This document shows, one piece after another, positions 60,118 to 64,000 of a DNA stretch of 64,000 nt (its first letter is position 1; every line of letters begins with the position of its first letter). A model generated the notes under the pieces. It saw only the letters and a list, made by a program, of their open reading frames with translations, had not been told where the DNA came from and did no database searches. A program made the position numbers and the translations under genes. This DNA is from Microlunatus soli (GTDB lineage Bacteria; Actinomycetota; Actinomycetes; Propionibacteriales; Propionibacteriaceae): positions 1,054,001 to 1,118,000 of the forward strand of contig NZ_LT629772.1 of the NCBI RefSeq assembly GCF_900105385.1, in the 5' to 3' direction.

Positions 60118-61059
60118 TCAAGCAAAGGTGAGCCAGCGCGCCGCGTTGCCGCCGACGATCGCGGAGTAGCTCGCCGGCGACAGCTCGGAACGCAACCGGG
60201 GCAGGAATCGCCGCGGCAGGTAGTCCAGTCCCGGGAGCCCGCCGTAGGACCGATAGCGGGTGGCACGGGCGACATCACCGCCGAGCAGGATGCCGACGGC
60301 TTCGGTCTGCTCGGCGACCTTCCACAGGCAGTCGATGATCGCCGAATCCGGCGCCTCGCGATGCCGGGCCATCCCGTCGTAGCCGAGCTGGGCGCCGCGT
60401 TCGATCAGCGAGACGTGCAGGCCCGGATCCAGATTACGGTCGATGTGCGCCAAGGCAACCGCCGAGGCCGGAACGCCGTCGGCAGCGAGTAGGTCGAGCA
60501 CCTCGTGGGCGGCAGAGCCGAAGTCGAGATGCACCATGATCGGACAGCCGGTCCGCCGATGGGTCCGGGCGGCCGCGGCCAGCACCCGACGTTCGAACGG
60601 GCCGATCGCCCAGTAGCGGATTCCGGCCTTGACCACACCAGCCCGGATCGGCTCGCCGGTCGGACCGACCAGCGGCCGCCCGGCGCGATCACGGAACCCG
60701 TCGGTGACCTCGGCTCCGAACCGGTCGGCGAGCTCGGCGACAGTCCAGGAGAGCAGCGGATCGTCCGCGGCATAGTGCCCGCCGTGGTGGGCACCGGTGA
60801 CCTGCACGACAGCCAAACCGGTCGCCGCGCTGATCCGCGCCACGGCCTCCGGCCGACGCCCCAACCCGGTCGGCGTCGCCTCGACCATCGTGGCGATTCC
60901 GGCAGCATGCAACGCCGCCGCTTCCTCGCCGGACCGTGCTTCGTCGTCGAGTTCGTCGCCGGGCAGCAGCGGCGAGACCTGGAAGAGATGCTCGTGGTAG
61001 TCGACCGCACCGAGCGTGCTCGGATCGGCGTCGCCCAGCACCGTACGGACGCGGCTCAT
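60118..61059 (-). CDS. Phosphotriesterase-family metal-dependent hydrolase
   Basis: A 313-residue TIM-barrel amidohydrolase-like protein. The first metal site is DYHEHLF, a second His pair lies in HHGGHY, the bridging Lys in AGVVKAGI, further ligands in MVHLDFG and LAHIDRNLD, and a conserved Asp in LLGGDVAR. Most members are lactonases or unknown hydrolases rather than organophosphatases. Its ATG overlaps the stop of the upstream FGGY kinase gene by 4 bp, so it works in the same carbohydrate pathway; a sugar-lactone substrate is a reasonable guess. It converges on the aminotransferase gene. Confidence 0.88.
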   Translation of the reverse strand: MSRVRTVLGDADPSTLGAVDYHEHLFQVSPLLPGDELDDEARSGEEAAALHAAGIATMVEATPTGLGRRPEAVARISAATGLAVVQVTGAHHGGHYAADDPLLSWTVAELADRFGAEVTDGFRDRAGRPLVGPTGEPIRAGVVKAGIRYWAIGPFERRVLAAAARTHRRTGCPIMVHLDFGSAAHEVLDLLAADGVPASAVALAHIDRNLDPGLHVSLIERGAQLGYDGMARHREAPDSAIIDCLWKVAEQTEAVGILLGGDVARATRYRSYGGLPGLDYLPRRFLPRLRSELSPASYSAIVGGNAARWLTFA

Positions 61060-62564
61060 CGGCGCAGCGTCTCGAACCACGGCTCCAAGGCCCGGTAGCC
61101 GTCCAGGAACTGGGCGTACTCACCCTGGTAACGACGATGCCGGCCCGGATCCGGACGATGCTCGGGACTGGCCTCGGCCCGCCGCGCACCGGAGATCGAC
61201 CTGGCCACCTCGGGATCGGAGAACACGCCGACGCCGAGCCCGGCGACCACCGCGGCACCGATCGCCCCGGCTTCGGACACCAGTTCGCGGCTGGTCACCG
61301 GCACACCCCAGACATCGGCGAAGACGTCCAGCAGCAGCCCGGCATTGGCCGCACCACCGATCGCGTCGACCGTCGACACTGCGACGCCGTTCTCGATGAA
61401 GGCCAGCAGACCGGTGTAGAGATTGAACGCGACACCCTCCAAGACCGCGCGCACCATCGCGGCCCGGTCGTCGTTCATCTGCAGCCCGACGAAGGCCGCT
61501 CGGGCCAGCGGGTTCCAGTACGGCGACCGCTCCCCCAGCAGATGCGGCAGGAAGAACAATCCGTGCTCCGATGCGGAGGCCTCGACCGCTTCGGCCAGCA
61601 GCAGCCTGTAGGCATTGTCGGCTCTCGGTTCCAGCACCTCGGTGACCCACTGCAGCGCGGCACCACCGGTCTGCATGGTGGCCGTCGGGACGAACCGGCC
61701 GGGCAGCACGTGGTTGAACGTCATCGTCCGCAGCTGCGGATCGTGCAGCGGTTGATCGGCGCTCACCGACACCCAGGAGGACGACCCGAGATAGGCGTAC
61801 GCACCGGAGGCGGCATCGATGATGCCGGCGCCGAGAGCGGCCATCGGCCCGTCACCGCCACCCATCACCACCCGGGTGCCGACCGTCAGCCCGGTCTCCT
61901 CGGCCGCCTGCCGGGTGACCGTACCGACGACGTCGGTCGACGCCACGATCTCGGGGAAGATCGAACGCTGCACATCGGCCGCCTCGATCAGCTCCTCCGA
62001 CCAGCTCCCAGCCCGCTGATCGTAGGCGTTCGTGCTGGAGGCGTCCGACGGGTCGGTGGCCCGGACCCCGGTCAGTTTGAGCGCCAGGAAGTCCTTGGCC
62101 TGCAGGACCGTCTTGATCTTGGCGTAGCTGTCCGGCTCGTTGTCGCGTAGCCACATGATCTTGGTCAGCGAGTAGGTCGGGTTGAGCCGGTGGCCGGTGA
62201 TCGCGTAGCCGCGTTCCATCCCGACCTCGGCGATCAGTCGGTCGCACTGGGCAGTGGAGCGGGTGTCGGCCCAGATGATCGCCGGCCGGACCGGCTCACC
62301 GACGTCGTCGACGCCGACGACGCCCATCATCTGACCGGAGAAACTGACCGCCTCGATCGATGTCGGGTCGATCCGCTGCCGGTCGAGCAGCGCCCGAGTG
62401 GCCTCGACGAACGCCCGCCACCAGTCGCCCGGATCCTGCTCCGCGGTGCCGTCGCCGGCGAATCGAACCGGATAGGAAACCGTCCGGGACGCGATCAGCG
62501 TGCCGTCGTCGGCGACCAGCGTCGCCTTGTCCCCGGTCGTCCCGAGATCATGGGTGAGCAGCAC
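61056..62564 (-). CDS. FGGY-family carbohydrate kinase (xylulokinase-like)
   Basis: A 502-residue sugar kinase. The N-terminal ATPase fold begins LLTHDLGTTGDKATLV; EQDPGDWW, SFSGQMMGVVGVD, IIWADTRS and VVMGGGDGPMAALGAG are conserved FGGY segments, and the C-terminal signature region is VDAIGGAANAGLLLDVFADV. The NTGTTGDK-like loop and GQMMG point to xylulokinase-type or related ketose/polyol kinases, but substrate assignment is unsafe. GGAGGTGG precedes the GTG start. It lies between an SDR gene upstream and the phosphotriesterase-like gene downstream, all on the minus strand. Confidence 0.9.
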   Translation of the reverse strand: MLLTHDLGTTGDKATLVADDGTLIASRTVSYPVRFAGDGTAEQDPGDWWRAFVEATRALLDRQRIDPTSIEAVSFSGQMMGVVGVDDVGEPVRPAIIWADTRSTAQCDRLIAEVGMERGYAITGHRLNPTYSLTKIMWLRDNEPDSYAKIKTVLQAKDFLALKLTGVRATDPSDASSTNAYDQRAGSWSEELIEAADVQRSIFPEIVASTDVVGTVTRQAAEETGLTVGTRVVMGGGDGPMAALGAGIIDAASGAYAYLGSSSWVSVSADQPLHDPQLRTMTFNHVLPGRFVPTATMQTGGAALQWVTEVLEPRADNAYRLLLAEAVEASASEHGLFFLPHLLGERSPYWNPLARAAFVGLQMNDDRAAMVRAVLEGVAFNLYTGLLAFIENGVAVSTVDAIGGAANAGLLLDVFADVWGVPVTSRELVSEAGAIGAAVVAGLGVGVFSDPEVARSISGARRAEASPEHRPDPGRHRRYQGEYAQFLDGYRALEPWFETLRR

Positions 62565-62645
62565 GTGGGTCCACCTCCATCGTGATCTTGCCTGGTTGAT
62601 CTTGCCGAGTTGTTCGTGACGAGTCGATCTTGAGCTGCCAGGTCG

Positions 62646-63440
62646 TCACCGCAGCGAATAGCCGCCGTCCATCAACAGCTCGGCGCCGACGAAGTACGCC
62701 GATTCGTCACGGAGCAGGAACGCGACGGCGGCCGCGACCTCGGCCGCGGTGCCGAACCGTCCGTTCAGCACACCGTCGCGCCATTGATCATGCATGCCCG
62801 CCTTGAGTTGGTTGAGCGGGGTGTCGATGTAACCCGGCGAAACCGCATTCAGCCGCACTCCGCGCGGGCTCCATTCCACCGCCAACGACTTCGTCAACGC
62901 GACGACCGCGGCCTTGGAGGTGTTGTACGCACTCTGCCGTTGTGGGAAGTTGACCACCGCATTGCCCGACATCGAGGCGATGTTGACGATGCTGCCACCG
63001 CCGCGGGCCAACAGCTCCCGGCCGAATGCCTGGCAGGTCAGGAAGACCCCGCGCAGATTGACGCCGAGCACCGCATCCCACTGCTCGACCGACATCTCCT
63101 CGGCGGGGACGTCGTCCTCCACGATGCCGGCACTGTTCACCAGGTCGACCGGACGATCGTCCTCGGCATACAACGCGGTGACCAGGTCGGAGACCGCCGT
63201 GGCCGAGGTGAGGTCGAGCTCGTGCGCGGCCGTGCCCGCCGGCACCGTGTCGGGAAGCCGACGGTCCAGCGCGACCACCGCGGCGCCGTCATCGGCGAGC
63301 CGCCGCACGATGGCGGCGCCGATGCCACCGGCCGCGCCGATCACGGCAACCCGTCGATCGTTCACCGGTCGACCAACGCCGACCCCGGAATGCTGCTCGG
63401 ACTGCACTGCCCGTTCCTCCCGCTCCGCCTGACCTGACAC
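62646..63440 (-). CDS. SDR-family oxidoreductase
   Basis: A 264-residue classical SDR. The cofactor motif is VIGAAGGIGAAIVRRL, then VNSAGIV, VNIASMSG with the catalytic Ser, YNTSKAAVV (Tyr/Lys), SPGYIDTPLN and a C-terminal LLMDGGYS. The first 25 residues (EREERAVQSEQHS) are unlike the family, so the true start may be an in-frame GTG at 63365; no ribosome binding site decides it. It probably oxidises a polyol or sugar before phosphorylation by the FGGY kinase. A GntR-type operator lies in front of it. Confidence 0.86.
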   Translation of the reverse strand: MSGQAEREERAVQSEQHSGVGVGRPVNDRRVAVIGAAGGIGAAIVRRLADDGAAVVALDRRLPDTVPAGTAAHELDLTSATAVSDLVTALYAEDDRPVDLVNSAGIVEDDVPAEEMSVEQWDAVLGVNLRGVFLTCQAFGRELLARGGGSIVNIASMSGNAVVNFPQRQSAYNTSKAAVVALTKSLAVEWSPRGVRLNAVSPGYIDTPLNQLKAGMHDQWRDGVLNGRFGTAAEVAAAVAFLLRDESAYFVGAELLMDGGYSLR

Positions 63441-63488
63441 CTAGACCCGTGACCCTGGCATCTTGACGGGACACCTTGCCCACGACGG

Positions 63489-63499
63489 AGTAATACTAC
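63489..63499 (-). promoter_or_regulatory. FadR/GntR-like operator, SDR side
   Basis: On the minus strand GTAGTATTACT, 49 bp upstream of the SDR start. It shares 10 of 11 bases with the site at 63571-63581 and fits the TnGTnnnACnA pattern of FadR-subfamily GntR regulators, apart from one arm base. Confidence 0.55.
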
Positions 63500-63569
63500 C
63501 GAATGCGTACCGATTCGCCACCGATGGACACCCATCACCCGCGAGACTGGCACAGAATCCGGAACTCAT

Positions 63570-63584
63570 TGTAGTGTTACTACA
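63570..63584 (+). promoter_or_regulatory. FadR/GntR-like operator, isomerase side
   Basis: TGTAGTGTTACTACA is a perfect palindrome of 6-bp arms around GTT, 21 bp before the isomerase ATG and just upstream of its Shine-Dalgarno (GAGGAGGAG). It fits the TnGTnnnACnA consensus of FadR-type GntR proteins. No regulator gene is in the window. Confidence 0.65.
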
Positions 63585-63605
63585 TCCAATCGAGGAGGAG
63601 CGCTG

Positions 63606-64000
63606 ATGGACCTGGCACTGCCCACCAGACTGACCGTCGCGACCGACGGCACGCTCGGCGGGGCGACGCGGCGATACACCAAGCTGCTCGGGGACCTCGA
63701 CGGCGTCTACCGCGACAACACTGCCTGGCAGGCGGCGGTCGCCGAACAGGGAGCCGAGAGCATCGCCTACGCCGTCGACGATCACCGCTACCCCGACCAG
63801 GCCGGCGGCACGGGACGCGACCAGCTCGCCGCCGACAACGCGGGTGCTCTGATCGTCGGGACCAGCACGCTCCAGCCGGGAATCGTCGGCGACGAATACG
63901 CGATGACCCGTGGCCACCTGCATGCGATCGCCGATCGGGCCGAGCTGTACCACTGCCTGTCCGGCCACGGTGTGATGCTGCTGGAGACGGTGGACGGCCA
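63606..64000 (+). CDS. Cupin-type glucose-6-phosphate isomerase-like protein (3' truncated by window end)
   Basis: The first 131 codons are present and the frame is open at the window edge. The cupin metal site is clear: YAMTRGHLHAIADRAELYHC contains the His-x-His and Glu ligands, followed by LSGHGVMLLET with the region of the last ligand just beyond. This is the archaeal-type phosphoglucose isomerase (cupin PGI) family, which interconverts aldose and ketose phosphates. GAGGAGGAG precedes the ATG by 6 nt. It is divergent from the SDR-kinase-phosphotriesterase operon and shares an operator motif with it. Confidence 0.85.
   Translation, partial: MDLALPTRLTVATDGTLGGATRRYTKLLGDLDGVYRDNTAWQAAVAEQGAESIAYAVDDHRYPDQAGGTGRDQLAADNAGALIVGTSTLQPGIVGDEYAMTRGHLHAIADRAELYHCLSGHGVMLLETVDG

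Noticed and set aside
1-64000. Prophage, integron, insertion sequence, tRNA or rRNA genes
   Set aside because: I found no transposase, integrase, phage structural motif, cloverleaf or rRNA signature on either strand.

Overview
The window is one contiguous stretch of high-G+C actinomycete chromosome. The base composition and several families (mycothiol-dependent DinB/MDMPI proteins, PspA-PspAA, an IdeR-type iron box, DUF3043, DUF4191, many GTG starts, many leaderless starts) fit Actinomycetota. Propionibacteriales, for example a Microlunatus-like organism, is my best guess, but no rRNA is present to prove it. I see no rRNA, tRNA, CRISPR array, insertion sequence or phage gene.

A conserved backbone can be recognised: erpA and glycerate kinase (3.1-4.6 kb), gcvT, pepA, lpdA, sucB, a TIGR01777 epimerase and lipB (28.1-37.1 kb), then lipA and DUF4191 (45.3-47.0 kb). 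This is the gene order I recall from the mycobacterial Rv2204c-Rv2219 neighbourhood. It links Fe-S cluster delivery, octanoyl transfer (LipB), sulfur insertion (LipA) and the lipoate-using enzymes (SucB E2, LpdA E3, glycine cleavage T protein). Accessory blocks interrupt the backbone.

Region by region. 0.2-2.6 kb: GAF histidine kinase and LuxR-type regulator. 4.7-10.6 kb: SDR dehydrogenase with SMP-30 lactonase, a pentapeptide-DinB protein, a GH116-like glycosidase behind a tandem-repeat promoter, and an MDMPI-type protein. 10.6-18 kb: PspA-PspAA, DUF3043, aldo/keto reductase, small membrane and redox proteins. 18-26.4 kb: MocR regulator divergent from a seven-gene uptake and catabolic operon (ABC binding protein, two permeases, Gfo/Idh/MocA, cupin, Tm-1-like, PEP-hydrolase-like). 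26.4-28.1 kb: Nudix and FAD monooxygenase. 37-45 kb: SGNH esterase, an AhpD/ECF41-type sigma pair, siderophore-binding lipoprotein, CPBP protease, amidase, GNAT and a lipoprotein. 47-49.7 kb: two tandem sulfotransferase-like paralogues. 49.8-57 kb: ABC-F protein, GlcD-type oxidase with a CE15-like esterase, and a COG4586/4587/3694-type ABC exporter. 57.2-60.1 kb: hydrolase/HxlR pair, YCII protein, aminotransferase. 60.1-64 kb: a divergent carbohydrate cluster (phosphotriesterase-like, FGGY kinase, SDR, cupin-type phosphoglucose isomerase).

The most notable non-coding signals are: about 100 copies of the palindrome TGATCA; two very long perfect inverted repeats between convergent genes; four short tandem-repeat arrays; paired divergent ECF41-type promoters; an iron box lying on a leaderless start; a double palindromic operator; a shared FadR/GntR-like operator pair; and a dispersed TTCGACARGCTCA repeat that has entered two coding sequences in frame.
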